A DNA stretch of 64,000 nt from Burkholderiaceae bacterium (GCA_004322135.1 SCSG01000013.1:107341-171340); one strand, 5' to 3'. Numbered from the stretch's first letter, positions 1-8,962 are shown. The notes: a model not told the origin generated them from the sequence alone. A program made the numbers and translations.

Positions 1-2
1 CC

Positions 3-524
3 CAAAACTCGGGCTTGAGCATGATCGCCGCGGTACCCATTGCACTTGTCATCGTTTTCGGCATCCAGTACGTCACGGGCAATCATGTGTGGCCGTGGTG
101 GTGGACGGTGGTACTGGCGTTTGCGTGGGCACCGATGCTGTGGGTTCCGAAGGTACAGCAAGGTCGTCGCGGGGTTGTGCTCGTGCGGATAACGACCGGT
201 CTGGTGATCGCTGCCTTTCTGACACTCGCCGCCGGCATCATGGATCGCGCTCCAATTGGCGCGGGTAACGATCCGATGACCGCCGCCGGTATAACCGCCC
301 TGATCGGAATGGGCGCCATGTACCTCGCCATGACAATATTCCAGCTCTGGCCGCAATCGGTTGTGGCGGTGCGCCGCTGGGTGTACGCTGGCTTTTATAT
401 GGATGAAGGCTACACCCACTGGGTGTTGAGACTATGGCCCGCCCACTGGGCCGGAGCGGGCCGCCAACCCGCGCCGATTCCCTGGATTCCGGCGGAATCC
501 GCCTGCGGACGGCCCGAAGCATGA
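3..524 (+). CDS. dabB: DabB-type proton-channel-like membrane subunit, C-terminal part
   Basis: The frame is open from the window edge to a TGA at 522-524, so only about the last 174 residues are visible. They are strongly hydrophobic, with at least three membrane segments, and the tail reads GFYMDEGYTHWVLRLWP. This resembles the end of the NuoL/MrpA-like partner of DabA. The stop overlaps the next ATG as ATGA, which implies translational coupling with dabA. In characterised DAB systems the membrane subunit passes cations and powers CO2 hydration by DabA. The identity comes mainly from the neighbour; the fragment alone would only say NuoL-like membrane protein. Confidence 0.75.
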   Translation, partial: QNSGLSMIAAVPIALVIVFGIQYVTGNHVWPWWWTVVLAFAWAPMLWVPKVQQGRRGVVLVRITTGLVIAAFLTLAAGIMDRAPIGAGNDPMTAAGITALIGMGAMYLAMTIFQLWPQSVVAVRRWVYAGFYMDEGYTHWVLRLWPAHWAGAGRQPAPIPWIPAESACGRPEA

Positions 525-3043
525 GTCCCGTCGCACTTGCCGCCACTTCGGTGAACGAACCAGACGCGACGACTACCTCCCATCGCGATGACACCCCACA
601 AGGTGCTGCGGCGCGCGCGAGCTCCCGCATCATGCCGGCCTGGCCGCTGGATCAGGCGGTAGCTGTCAACCCGCACTGGCGGCGCGTTGGCATGCCGATC
701 CGCCGCGTGGCGGCGCGTCTGGCTGTGCTGGGCGACTTTCATGTGTTCCCTGCGCGCGATTACATCAAGCTGGAGTGGGAAGCAGGCCGCATTACACGTG
801 CAGACCTGGATGCCGCGCTGAAAATCCATACTGCACACGAGACGTGCCCAATTACCGCGGAGCAGTGCATTGCCGAGCTGGCGGCCGCGCCCCGCGTACG
901 CCGTGAACCCTTGTTGGTGGATCTGCTTGACGATATGGAACAAAAGAACAGACGCTGGCCCTGGTGTGCCGCCCTTGTGTTCCAGATGAGTCAGACCTGT
1001 GCGACTTACTTCGATCGCCATCAGGCGGACTGGCGTGCTTCGGGCAGCCCAAGCCTATACGGCTTCTGGCGCGAAAGCATGGTTGGCGACCACGGCCTGA
1101 GTTCAAGATTGGGCCTGCCGGGATTCGCGAAGCATCTGCACGAACTGCCGTCACGGGCAGAAGATGCGATGAGCTGGGCGGTAGACGAGCTTTCGCTCGA
1201 AAAGCAGATTTGGGAGGATTACTTCGAAGCGCTGTTGCTGTCGATCAACGGCTGGGCTTCGTGGTGTGCATATATCGGTTGGCAGAAGATACCCGCCGGG
1301 CAGAATGATCCGCGCCTGGTTGAATTACTTGCCTGTCGGGTCGCCTGGGAGGCGTTACTTGCCCGCTCTGTGCCGGCCACTGCAGGGCGCAGCGCAATCG
1401 CGACGCTCGGGGCAAGCTGGCGGGATTTCGACCGCCGTATTGCCGAAGCAGATGCAGCACTGGTAGTAGACGAACTGTGGCAGCAAGCGCTTGAAACGAG
1501 CTTTCAACGTACGTTCGCACGCACGCTGCGCACACCAACAACACCACGAGACGCAATGCAGGAGCCAGAGGTTCAGGCTGTATTTTGCATCGATACGCGC
1601 AGCGAGCCTATGCGGCGCTCGCTCGAAGCTGTATGGTCTGGTGTTCAGACGCGTGCGTTCGCAGGCTTCTTTGGCATTCCCATTCATTACAACCCACTGG
1701 GTACCGACATCCACCGGCCGCAACTTCCGGGGCTGTCCTACCCAAGCATCGCGGTGCAAGACGTGGTGACCGCGTCGGGACTCGCCAACAGCGACAACAA
1801 TGCCAGGTCATTGCAGATGGGGTTGGGACGCCAGAAACGGTTGGCACGACTTGACCAATGGCTTGGCACCGTACGCTGGTCAAATACAACCTTCGCGTTC
1901 GTCGAAGCGTTCGGTATTGGCTACCTCGGCAAAATCGCACATTGGATCAAGCCTCCGGCAACGCCGCGCGTCAACACGGATCGCATTGGCCTGCCCGCGT
2001 CCACGCAGGAACAGTGCCGGCCGATGATTACGGGCCTCAGCATCGAAAAGCAGGCGGAACTGGGAGCGGGCGTCCTGCACGCCATGGGCCTTGATGACCG
2101 CCTGGCACCACTCGTCATATTATGTGGCCACGCCGGGCACAGTACGAACAACGCGCACGCTTCGACACTGGATTGCGGCGCGTGCTACGGCCGGCCTGGC
2201 GAAGCCAACGCACGCGCACTGGCACACTTGCTGAACGACCCTCAGGTGCGTGCAGGGATGCGCCTGCACGGGCTCAATATCCCGCCCGGCACAGTCTTCA
2301 TGGGGGCATTGCACAACACGACGACCGACGAAGTGACGGGCTTCGACCTTGACCTGCTGCCGCCCGCGGCACAAGCGCGCTGGAAGAAGATGGAAGTGGT
2401 GTTCGAACAGGCCGGTGACCGCATTCGTCGTGAACGCGCACCAACGCTGTGGATGGATGCGAACCTCGCACCCGAGGCGTTATTGAAATCGTTCCGACGC
2501 AGGGCGAATGACGGCTCCCAGACCCGCCCCGAGTGGGGACTCACACGCAACGCGGCGTTCATCATCGGCCCCCGCGCCCGCAGTCAGGACAGGATACTCA
2601 ACCGCGCCTACCTGCACGACTATGACATGCGGTTCGATCCGGACGGCAGCGTGCTTGAGAAGCTCATGATGGGGCCAATGCTGGTTACGCACTGGCTTTC
2701 CTGGCAGTATCACGCTTCAACCTGCGACCCGACGCACTACGGCGCAGGCAATAAGGTATTGCACAATGTCGTGGATGGCCATGTCGGTGTGTTCGAGGGT
2801 AATGGTGGCGATCTTCGTATCGGCCTGCCAAAGCAATCGTTGCACAATGGCGATGGCTGGTACCACCAGCCCGCTCGCCTGACAGTCGTGATCGACGCAC
2901 CCGCGGCTTCGATTCAAGGCGTCATAGCGCGCAACACGGTGCTCGGCAATTTGTGCGATAACGGCTGGATGTTATTGTGGCGTTACGAGGGAGATATGCT
3001 TCAGCGCTACGAGCGCGGCCGCTGGCTGCCTCTTGAAGTCTGA
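521..3043 (+). CDS. dabA: DabA (DUF2309/UPF0753), inorganic-carbon uptake subunit
   Basis: This is an 840-residue protein of the DUF2309 family. DabA is a zinc-dependent, beta-carbonic-anhydrase-like subunit that, driven by its DabB partner, hydrates CO2 to bicarbonate at the inner face of the membrane. The four expected metal/active-site residues are present: Cys356 and Asp358 in FCIDTRSEPMRR, then His537 and Cys552 in GHAGHSTNN...CGAC, with the same 15-residue spacing as in the studied homologue. The start at 521 is chosen because it overlaps the upstream TGA (ATGA); the frame stays open back to 434, but that extension lies wholly inside dabB. No carboxysome or Rubisco genes are in view, so supply of bicarbonate for anaplerosis or low-CO2 growth is the likeliest role (inference). 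Confidence 0.9.
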   Translation: MSPVALAATSVNEPDATTTSHRDDTPQGAAARASSRIMPAWPLDQAVAVNPHWRRVGMPIRRVAARLAVLGDFHVFPARDYIKLEWEAGRITRADLDAALKIHTAHETCPITAEQCIAELAAAPRVRREPLLVDLLDDMEQKNRRWPWCAALVFQMSQTCATYFDRHQADWRASGSPSLYGFWRESMVGDHGLSSRLGLPGFAKHLHELPSRAEDAMSWAVDELSLEKQIWEDYFEALLLSINGWASWCAYIGWQKIPAGQNDPRLVELLACRVAWEALLARSVPATAGRSAIATLGASWRDFDRRIAEADAALVVDELWQQALETSFQRTFARTLRTPTTPRDAMQEPEVQAVFCIDTRSEPMRRSLEAVWSGVQTRAFAGFFGIPIHYNPLGTDIHRPQLPGLSYPSIAVQDVVTASGLANSDNNARSLQMGLGRQKRLARLDQWLGTVRWSNTTFAFVEAFGIGYLGKIAHWIKPPATPRVNTDRIGLPASTQEQCRPMITGLSIEKQAELGAGVLHAMGLDDRLAPLVILCGHAGHSTNNAHASTLDCGACYGRPGEANARALAHLLNDPQVRAGMRLHGLNIPPGTVFMGALHNTTTDEVTGFDLDLLPPAAQARWKKMEVVFEQAGDRIRRERAPTLWMDANLAPEALLKSFRRRANDGSQTRPEWGLTRNAAFIIGPRARSQDRILNRAYLHDYDMRFDPDGSVLEKLMMGPMLVTHWLSWQYHASTCDPTHYGAGNKVLHNVVDGHVGVFEGNGGDLRIGLPKQSLHNGDGWYHQPARLTVVIDAPAASIQGVIARNTVLGNLCDNGWMLLWRYEGDMLQRYERGRWLPLEV

Positions 3044-3082
3044 CGAAGCATTAAACGAAAATCGTCGTCGACTAAAGCAACT

Positions 3083-3123
3083 GCGCCGCATCGACACCAC
3101 CAATCTTTGGGTCGATGCGGCGC
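3083..3123. terminator. Long hairpin between convergent genes, probable terminator
   Basis: GCGCCGCATCGAC (3083-3095) pairs perfectly with GTCGATGCGGCGC (3111-3123) around a 15-base loop. It sits 40 bases after dabA and before the end of the convergent membrane-protein gene. There is no strong T run on either side, so termination is inferred from the position and the 13-bp stem. Confidence 0.5.
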
Positions 3124-3157
3124 TTCGGCAACGCGGCGCCATACAGCGTCAACGTTG

Positions 3158-3520
3158 CTATCCGATCGCTGCAATGATAAGCAAAATAAACCCTACGACT
3201 GCTATCAACGCATGGACGTACATAAGCGGTTTTGGCAGCAGGTTGCGTTTTTCCTGATAACCCAAATTCAGGAAGACGCCACCAAGCGCTGCGATTATCA
3301 GCAGGACCAACGCCCACACGCCGGTAGACGAGATACCCACCGTAAAGGCTGCGAACAGCAACAGCGTTAACCCAGCTGCAGCCAACAACCCATGCAACAT
3401 GGCAAGCCAGGCTGGCGGATTGCTCTCGGAAGATATCCGGATACCAGCCATGATCAGGCCCCCGGCAGCCGCGATTGCGAATAAGACTACTGTAGTCCAC
3501 AAAAGAATCTGAATGCTCAT
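3158..3520 (-). CDS. Small four-helix membrane protein of unknown function
   Basis: This is a 120-residue, very hydrophobic protein with about four predicted membrane helices: near residues 5-27, 38-58, 62-82 and 95-118. The start at 3520 (MSIQILLW) is preceded by a clear GGGAGG five bases upstream, so I prefer it to the in-frame codon ten residues earlier. I see no catalytic motif and do not recognise the family. It is convergent with dabA and probably monocistronic. A link to the dab genes is possible but rests only on adjacency. Confidence 0.65.
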   Translation of the reverse strand: MSIQILLWTTVVLFAIAAAGGLIMAGIRISSESNPPAWLAMLHGLLAAAGLTLLLFAAFTVGISSTGVWALVLLIIAALGGVFLNLGYQEKRNLLPKPLMYVHALIAVVGFILLIIAAIG

Positions 3521-3812
3521 ACCACCTCCCACTGATCGATATGTCGACATGCCACCGACATGCCGTGCGTCTTGGCGCCAATTCAGTATACGCGCATTTT
3601 AAGCTGTATTTAAGCGCAGCCGCCGCACAGAAACGCCACGTTCAACAGCTGCTTTTCTGACCGCCATCGCAAGCAAAACATCGGAGACTGGCACGCCGCT
3701 GCAGGCGCTATCCAGCCGTTTACAGCGGACGTATCGTCTGTATCTGGCAGTTCACTGGCACCTTTTTGATACTGATGGCCAGCCCGTCAAGCAACCCATA
3801 TGCCACCAATAG

Positions 3813-4064
3813 TCATCTGACAGAATTGCGGCGCAGCGCATCCAGGGATGCCTGATTCAGGAGTTTCGCCTCGTGCTCGGCGTAGTCCCTTTCCCCCGGC
3901 TCGTAAGCGCCGTTATACATGCAACTGCTCGGGCTTTGCCTGCACTGACTGCTGCGAAGCGACGTCGTTCGTTCCGAATTGTGGGAGCCGAACAAGGAAC
4001 ACGCCGAAACAAGGGCGATAAGAAGCAGCATGACACTAAATCGGCCCAGCATTCGAACGGACAT
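3813..4064 (-). CDS. Small lipoprotein, unknown function
   Basis: This is an 83-residue protein with a short basic N-terminus (MSVRMLGR), a hydrophobic core, and a lipobox ending VSAC at about residues 20-23. It should therefore be exported and lipidated. The mature part is polar and has a second Cys pair region (SSQCRQSPSSC). No domain is recognisable. I start at the ATG at 4064, because the preceding GTG option adds only four residues. A weak GGGG tract lies upstream. It lies 150 bp from another small lipoprotein gene on the same strand. Confidence 0.55.
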   Translation of the reverse strand: MSVRMLGRFSVMLLLIALVSACSLFGSHNSERTTSLRSSQCRQSPSSCMYNGAYEPGERDYAEHEAKLLNQASLDALRRNSVR

Positions 4065-4214
4065 TTCTAACCCCACAAAATTGCAACAGCCATTTTTAAA
4101 GCGCCCTTCCTACGACCGCTCTTCGGATGGATTCGATCGACTGACGGCCGCACCAGACAGGCGCCTGAACTGCACCCGTAGGACGCTGGACGACCCACGG
4201 GCGCAACATAAGAA

Positions 4215-4433
4215 CTAGCAGTTGCCCTTATCCCCTTGGCCCGGCGGACAAAACCCACCATTGCGATTGTCATGCGGTGATCGATCGTAGTGGCCGTTGT
4301 CGTGATGGTCATGATCGTAGTAGCCGTTGTCGTGACGGTCATGATCATAGTGACCACCCCGATCATGTATATACCCGACACAGCCGGTCAGTACTGATAC
4401 CATCGCAACTATCAACAAGACTCTCACTCTCAC
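4215..4433 (-). CDS. Small His/Asp-rich repeat lipoprotein
   Basis: This is about a 72-residue protein: a signal peptide with lipobox VLTGC, then a region built from three ten-residue units starting HYDHDRHDNG, YYDHDHHDNG and HYDRSPHDNR, then a tail FCPPGQGDKGNC. The His and Asp density suggests cation binding at the cell envelope. The Cys-containing CPPG tail resembles tails of small periplasmic proteins of proteobacteria. The start is uncertain: several GTG codons and a TTG lie within 12 bases. I chose the GTG at 4433 because a GGGGG tract precedes it. The function is unknown. Confidence 0.5.
   Translation of the reverse strand: MRVRVLLIVAMVSVLTGCVGYIHDRGGHYDHDRHDNGYYDHDHHDNGHYDRSPHDNRNGGFCPPGQGDKGNC
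4286..4345 (+). repeat. Two tandem 30-bp units inside the His-rich lipoprotein gene
   Basis: Two adjacent 30-bp units (4286-4315 and 4316-4345) differ at only two positions, and a decayed third unit follows. Each unit encodes ten residues of the His/Asp repeat on the minus strand. The near identity suggests recent in-frame duplication or slippage. Confidence 0.8.
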
Positions 4434-4604
4434 GCACACCCCCAATCAACTTTTGTTGTCTTGATTCTAACGACAGCGCGTGTGCCCGTGCATCGCAAAT
4501 AGTAACCAATCACTTCGACTGATTAAAGCGAATAACGAAGCATGTTTTCGAAGAATTCCGCGCCAAGGTCGAATCAAAGCGCGGAGGGTGACAATCGACG
4601 AGGT

Positions 4605-4624
4605 GATGCCGCCGTAGCGGCATC
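4605..4624. terminator. Perfect 8-bp hairpin downstream of the flavin oxidase gene
   Basis: GATGCCGC (4605-4612) pairs with GCGGCATC (4617-4624) around CGTA, 33 bases past the stop of the minus-strand oxidase gene. There is no T run, so it may be a weak or Rho-assisted terminator or an mRNA-stabilising hairpin. Confidence 0.4.
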
Positions 4625-4657
4625 AATGCTTATGCATCACCAATATTACCAAGCACT

Positions 4658-6049
4658 TCAGTGCGGGGCTGGCCCGATATTCTGATTCGTACGAAAGAGA
4701 TTGCCAGGGTCGTACTGGCGTTTGATGCTGGCCAGACGGTCAAAGTTCTTGCCGTAAGCGGAGCGCACACGATCACCCTCCTCTGCCGTAAGAAAATTGA
4801 CATAGACGCCTCCTGTTGCGAATGGCGCCGAAGCCTTGAAATAATCGCGCGCCCAGGCGACACACCGATTATCATCCGCCGGATTGTCCCAGCGCCCATG
4901 TACATTCATGACAAACCTGGCATCGCGGTGAATGTACGCTGTGGCGTCCGGAGCGGGTCGTTCGGTGGCACCACCCACTGCACCGAAAAAAAGCTCGCAC
5001 TGGGACGAAGGAAGCTTCATGGCGTACTCAATGACAATGTCGAAAAGCTTATCGTCAAGCGTCGAGAAATTGTGCGACTTCCAGTAGTTTCGTGCACCGG
5101 GACTAAGCAGCGGGTCGAACGCCTTCTGCCAGTTCACATAAGGTTGAACCCCAACATGTTCACCCAACAAATGCCCAAACTTGCGCATCGGCGCAATAAG
5201 GGCCTCACCTTGAGCGGAGTCACCCACATACAAGAGCGCAAGCCCCACAATTTCCGTGCCATGAGTCCGTTCCGGCAGAAACGGCAACGGCGGCGCTTTA
5301 CGCAAAACAGCCCACACCGAGAGCTCGTCCGGTGTCTTGGCGGCAAAGTCCCGATACTGCAGCAGCACTGATTTCGCTTCAGAGATCGGAAACACCATAA
5401 GCCCACTCAATACACCGGGGCCGACAGGATGAAGCCGAAAATCGAAACGCGTCACCACACCGAAATTCCCACCACCGCCACGAAGGGCCCAAAAAAGATC
5501 CGGCTGCTCGGTTGCACTGGCGCGCACGATATCACCGGCGGCGGTCACGACTTCGGCGGACTCCAGGTTGTCGACTGTCATGCCATACTTGCGGCTCAGC
5601 CAGCCAAAGCCACCGCCCAGCGTCAAACCCGCAACCCCGGTGGTGGAGTTAATACCCAGCGGCGTAGCAAGCCCGTGAGCCTGTGTGGCTGCGTCAAAAT
5701 CTGCAAGCGTGGCACCACCCTCGGCGCTACCCTGGCGGGTCTGGGCATTGACATGTGTTGCCTTCATCCGCGAAAGATCAACGACGATGCCACCGTCACA
5801 CAATGCACTGCCGGCAATATTGTGACCGCCACCGCGAATAGCAAGCAAGAGATCATTGTCCCTTGCAAAATTGACGGCATGTACAACGTCTGACGAGCTG
5901 GCACAGCGGGCGATGATTGCCGGGTACTTGTCGATCATGGCATTCCAGATCTTCCGGGCATCGTCATACGCTGCATTGCCCGGAACAAGGACCTCTCCTT
6001 CCAAACTGTCTTTCAATGCATCTATCTTCTTGGTTTGCACGTTAGTCAT
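4658..6049 (-). CDS. FAD-linked oxidase, BBE / 6-hydroxynicotine-oxidase-like
   Basis: This 463-residue protein has the FAD-binding type 4 (PCMH) fold followed by a C-terminal BBE segment ending YDPGNLFRTNQNI. His76 in IRGGGHNIAGSALCDGG is the residue that carries covalently bound FAD in this family. The loop that supplies a second, cysteinyl bond in bicovalent members reads GINSTTGVAGLTLGGG and has no Cys, so a mono-covalent flavin, as in 6-hydroxy-D-nicotine oxidase, is expected. The start at 6049 follows GGGAGAAGACC; an in-frame extension upstream lacks family similarity. The substrate is unknown: these enzymes oxidise sugars, alkaloids or alcohols with O2. Confidence 0.8.
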   Translation of the reverse strand: MTNVQTKKIDALKDSLEGEVLVPGNAAYDDARKIWNAMIDKYPAIIARCASSSDVVHAVNFARDNDLLLAIRGGGHNIAGSALCDGGIVVDLSRMKATHVNAQTRQGSAEGGATLADFDAATQAHGLATPLGINSTTGVAGLTLGGGFGWLSRKYGMTVDNLESAEVVTAAGDIVRASATEQPDLFWALRGGGGNFGVVTRFDFRLHPVGPGVLSGLMVFPISEAKSVLLQYRDFAAKTPDELSVWAVLRKAPPLPFLPERTHGTEIVGLALLYVGDSAQGEALIAPMRKFGHLLGEHVGVQPYVNWQKAFDPLLSPGARNYWKSHNFSTLDDKLFDIVIEYAMKLPSSQCELFFGAVGGATERPAPDATAYIHRDARFVMNVHGRWDNPADDNRCVAWARDYFKASAPFATGGVYVNFLTAEEGDRVRSAYGKNFDRLASIKRQYDPGNLFRTNQNIGPAPH

Positions 6050-6464
6050 GGTCTTCTCCCACGGTGCGTTATCGCCAAATGCACCCCAAGCGACGTGGGG
6101 CGCTGGACCTGCGGAGTACTCCGATTGATGCGGGAAATGCTGCGATCGAGCATCTCCGGAAAATGGCTGCCGCATGGCGTTCCGGTCGATGGATCGGCTG
6201 TGTAAAAAGTCACAGCCATAAAGGGAAGCAAGAAATACGGCACTACCTGCTGCGCCCCATCAGCCCGCCTCAGCAGGAGCGCAATGCATTTATCAAATTA
6301 CTATTCTCTTTCGATTGTCCGCGAGGCTGGAAAACCGGAACCTTCCACCATAAAACCGGGGACACGCCCGAACTCCTGCCCGTCCCCGGTTACCAGTATC
6401 AGCCGGGCTTTTGCAGACCAGCGCCTGATCGTCTCATTACCAATGGTGTTTACACGTCTGGACG
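6050..6464. other. 415-bp intergenic stretch with one hairpin
   Basis: This lies between two minus-strand genes. It contains a perfect 7-bp hairpin, GGCTGTG (6196-6202) and CACAGCC (6211-6217), with an A/T-rich loop, possibly a terminator for the MFS gene. A short minus-strand frame just after the MFS stop encodes about 50 plausible residues (including RLILVTGDGQEFGRVPG) but has no start I can defend. It could be the tail of a lost gene. Confidence 0.4.
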
Positions 6465-7871
6465 CTAACCGGCCAGATGGGCGGCGATCTCCTCCAGCGT
6501 CTTGCCCTTCGTTTCGTACATCAAAGCCACCGCTGCCACCCCGCCAATAAGCAAGATAATGCCCAGGACCAAGAAGGAGTCAAAGGTGGACCCGTTTGCC
6601 GCAATCACTACACCAAGCACCGACGGCGCGATAATGCCGCCAATTCGTTGCCAGGCCGTCGCGATCCCCGAGCCGGTTGCCCGGAATTGTGTCGGATACA
6701 GCTCACAGATGTACGTGAACATACACCCCGCAACGCCGCCTGTACCGAAGAATGCTGTCAGCATGCCAAAAAGCAAAATGCCTGAGGAGGTCGTCTGGAA
6801 CCCCCAAGCGATCATGCTAATGCCACCCAGGAAGAAGCAGGTGGAAGTGGTGCGCCGGCGGCCCAGATAATCCATGCACCACCCGCACAGGAAGTCACCG
6901 ACAGCCCCCGCGCCGACGATCGCCGCCGTGTAGGCAAAGCTGTGTACGGCGGTGAAACCCATGCGAATCAGGATGGAAGGCAACCACGCCACCAAACCAA
7001 AGAATGCCATCGCCCAGGTAATGCTCATGATCCACACACCCAGTGTGCGAGGTAAATACCTGCCACGTAGAATATCCCGAAGCCCAGTTTCGACGATTAC
7101 CTCTTTCACCAGGGACGAATTCGCGACCGTATCGGGATCGACACTGCTGAACCGCCGCACAATGGCTTCGGCCTCGTCCACCTTGTCGCGGTGAACGAGG
7201 AAGCGGATTGATTCTGGAAGATACGCGAAGGCGACGATAAAAATTAATGCCGGGATGGCCGCCACGACAAACATGCCGCGCCAGGTGAAAGCCGGAATAA
7301 CGAGAATCGCAACCAATGCAGCCAAAAGCCCTGCGAACTGCCAAAGGCTGATGGTTCCCGCCGCCAGTACACCGCGATGGCGTACTGGAACAAATTCCAG
7401 CAGATAAGTCAGAACCAGCGGGACCTCTGCGCCGAGGCCAATACCTTGCAAAAGGCGCAATACCACGATTGACTCGTAACTCCAGGCAAAAGCAGCGATC
7501 AAGGTAAATATTGCATAACTTGTGACGCAGTACAGCATGGCCTTCTTGCGACCTACACGATCGGCGACATACGTTATGGTGACCGCCCCCACCGTCATGC
7601 CAAGAAAGACACTCGAAGCGAAGAAGCCCGCTTGCGACGCGGTTAACTTAAATGTCGCAATGATTCCAGGCAGCACAACGCCGACCATCAAAATATCGAA
7701 CCCATCGGTCAAATGGACCAGGTTAAGAACGACATAGAGCCAGGAGTGCCGCTTCGTGAAAGCCGAACGATCAAGGCTCGCAAAAAGCCTCGCCTCGCGG
7801 GCACTTGCAGCCGTCGTTTCGCTGACACCGGACTGATCGGAAATAGTCGTGGCTGTAGGTGATGATTTCAT
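6465..7871 (-). CDS. MFS transporter, aromatic acid:H+ symporter type
   Basis: This 468-residue protein has twelve predicted membrane segments. TM1 carries LTDGFDILMVGVV, with the DGFD signature of the AAHS branch (PcaK, BenK, VanK), and the loop after TM2 carries DRVGRKKAM, the MFS A-motif. It should import an aromatic or other organic acid with protons. The start ATG at 7871 overlaps the stop of the upstream DinB-type gene as ATGA and is preceded by GGGGAAATC, so the two are translationally coupled. The substrate cannot be read from the sequence. The neighbouring flavin oxidase is on the same strand but 415 bp away. Confidence 0.85.
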   Translation of the reverse strand: MKSSPTATTISDQSGVSETTAASAREARLFASLDRSAFTKRHSWLYVVLNLVHLTDGFDILMVGVVLPGIIATFKLTASQAGFFASSVFLGMTVGAVTITYVADRVGRKKAMLYCVTSYAIFTLIAAFAWSYESIVVLRLLQGIGLGAEVPLVLTYLLEFVPVRHRGVLAAGTISLWQFAGLLAALVAILVIPAFTWRGMFVVAAIPALIFIVAFAYLPESIRFLVHRDKVDEAEAIVRRFSSVDPDTVANSSLVKEVIVETGLRDILRGRYLPRTLGVWIMSITWAMAFFGLVAWLPSILIRMGFTAVHSFAYTAAIVGAGAVGDFLCGWCMDYLGRRRTTSTCFFLGGISMIAWGFQTTSSGILLFGMLTAFFGTGGVAGCMFTYICELYPTQFRATGSGIATAWQRIGGIIAPSVLGVVIAANGSTFDSFLVLGIILLIGGVAAVALMYETKGKTLEEIAAHLAG

Positions 7872-8389
7872 GATTTCCCCGCCAGAGTGGCCTCGCTGCA
7901 TTGCCGCAAAAAGACCGGCAGGTCGGTGGTTGGCGGCTTACGCGAGTCTTCGTAATACATCTGGGCAATGTAGCCGCGGTGATAGCTGCCGTGGATGACA
8001 ACATGCATCAGGATGGCGCCGCGCGTCATGACGCCGTCGCCACCGTCAATGAAGTCGAAATGTACCGGTTCCTCGAGGCTTTGATCGGTTTGTGTCGAAC
8101 ACCAGTCAATCCACCACTGACTCGCCGCACGCTGTGCTGCCTGTAGCGTCGGCAGGTCGCGGTAGATCATGGCATCGCGCGCCTTGAAGCCATGGTCGCG
8201 GCCTTCGATGTGCGCTTGCCAAACCAGGTCAATCAGCAGGTTGTGATTGAGCGTGCCCAGAATGGACTTGAACCGGGTCGGGTGCGGTTTCTCCAGCTCA
8301 CCCGCCGGCAGTGCCGCAACGGACTCATAAAGAACCTTTTCCCCCCAGGCACGATACTGCGCAAGCATCTTAGCGGTGGCAACATCCAT
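7868..8389 (-). CDS. DinB/DUF664-fold protein, putative metal-dependent enzyme
   Basis: This 173-residue protein is of the DinB four-helix bundle type. The three metal-binding His expected in the fold are visible: one in TLNHNLLIDLVW and two in HVVIHGSYHRGYIAQ. Members include mycothiol- and bacillithiol-dependent enzymes and maleylpyruvate isomerases; thiol-dependent transferase activity is the general theme. The start at 8389 follows GGAGG at good spacing; an in-frame extension to 8497 is unlikely. It overlaps the MFS gene by four bases, so a role in handling the imported compound is a reasonable inference. Confidence 0.8.
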   Translation of the reverse strand: MDVATAKMLAQYRAWGEKVLYESVAALPAGELEKPHPTRFKSILGTLNHNLLIDLVWQAHIEGRDHGFKARDAMIYRDLPTLQAAQRAASQWWIDWCSTQTDQSLEEPVHFDFIDGGDGVMTRGAILMHVVIHGSYHRGYIAQMYYEDSRKPPTTDLPVFLRQCSEATLAGKS

Positions 8390-8515
8390 GGCGACATCCT
8401 CCAGGCTCGGATTTGCCCGAACCAGAATGAAATGATCCCCATCAATCCTAACGATTCTACGACCCAGTCTCGTGATTATGCAACTACTGTCGCGCACAAA
8501 GGCAGCTGAAGCTGC

Positions 8516-8962
8516 CTAGTGGTAACCAATACCCAACACGCAATCGCGCAGCAAATCTTCTTCATACTCAACCTCTTCCAAGAGCGCTCGCAATACGTCG
8601 CTGGCATAAAGCAAACCTATCGGTCTTGATTGACTATCGCTAACCGGAATCTGCCTTAACACCCTCTTTTTCATGACGTCCCAGATGCCTTGCAATTGAT
8701 CTTCCGGGCTGCACTTTATGATGTCTCGCGTCATGATATCGGCAATGGCCGTGACACAACTACATCCTGTGCAGTGGCTGATTTGCTTGACGATATCAGC
8801 TTTGGTCAGCACGCCCACCATCAGGCCTTCGGAATCACAGGCAATGACGAGATTGGTATTAGGAGCACTCAGAATCTTTGCGGCTTCCAGCACTGGAGCG
8901 ACCACATCAAGGTTCACGAGCTGTTTACGGGCGATAGGCAGCATGGTGGCAACCAGCGTCAT
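8516..8962 (-). CDS. CBS-domain protein with a Cys-rich linker
   Basis: This 148-residue protein has two CBS motifs: about residues 8-65 (LVNLDVVAPVLEAAKIL...GVLTKADIV) and 78-135 (IMTRDIIKCSPEDQLQGIWDVM...GLLYASDVL). Such pairs bind adenine nucleotides and regulate partners. The linker between them carries HCTGCSC, a compact His-Cys-Cys-Cys cluster that ordinary CBS pairs lack and that could bind metal or act as a redox switch (inference). The start at 8962 follows GAGATAG; the upstream in-frame residues look non-coding. No partner is evident beside it. Confidence 0.75.
   Translation of the reverse strand: MTLVATMLPIARKQLVNLDVVAPVLEAAKILSAPNTNLVIACDSEGLMVGVLTKADIVKQISHCTGCSCVTAIADIMTRDIIKCSPEDQLQGIWDVMKKRVLRQIPVSDSQSRPIGLLYASDVLRALLEEVEYEEDLLRDCVLGIGYH

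Noticed and set aside
434..520. In-frame extension of dabA upstream of 521
   Set aside because: It lies entirely inside dabB in another frame, adds no family sequence, and the ATGA overlap at 521 gives a better start.
4286..4345. CRISPR-like array
   Set aside because: Units are directly adjacent with no spacers and lie in frame within a protein repeat.
6064..6468. 134-codon plus-strand frame between the flavin oxidase and MFS genes
   Set aside because: Starts inside the 5' region of another gene and has no protein-like pattern; the minus strand looks slightly more coding.
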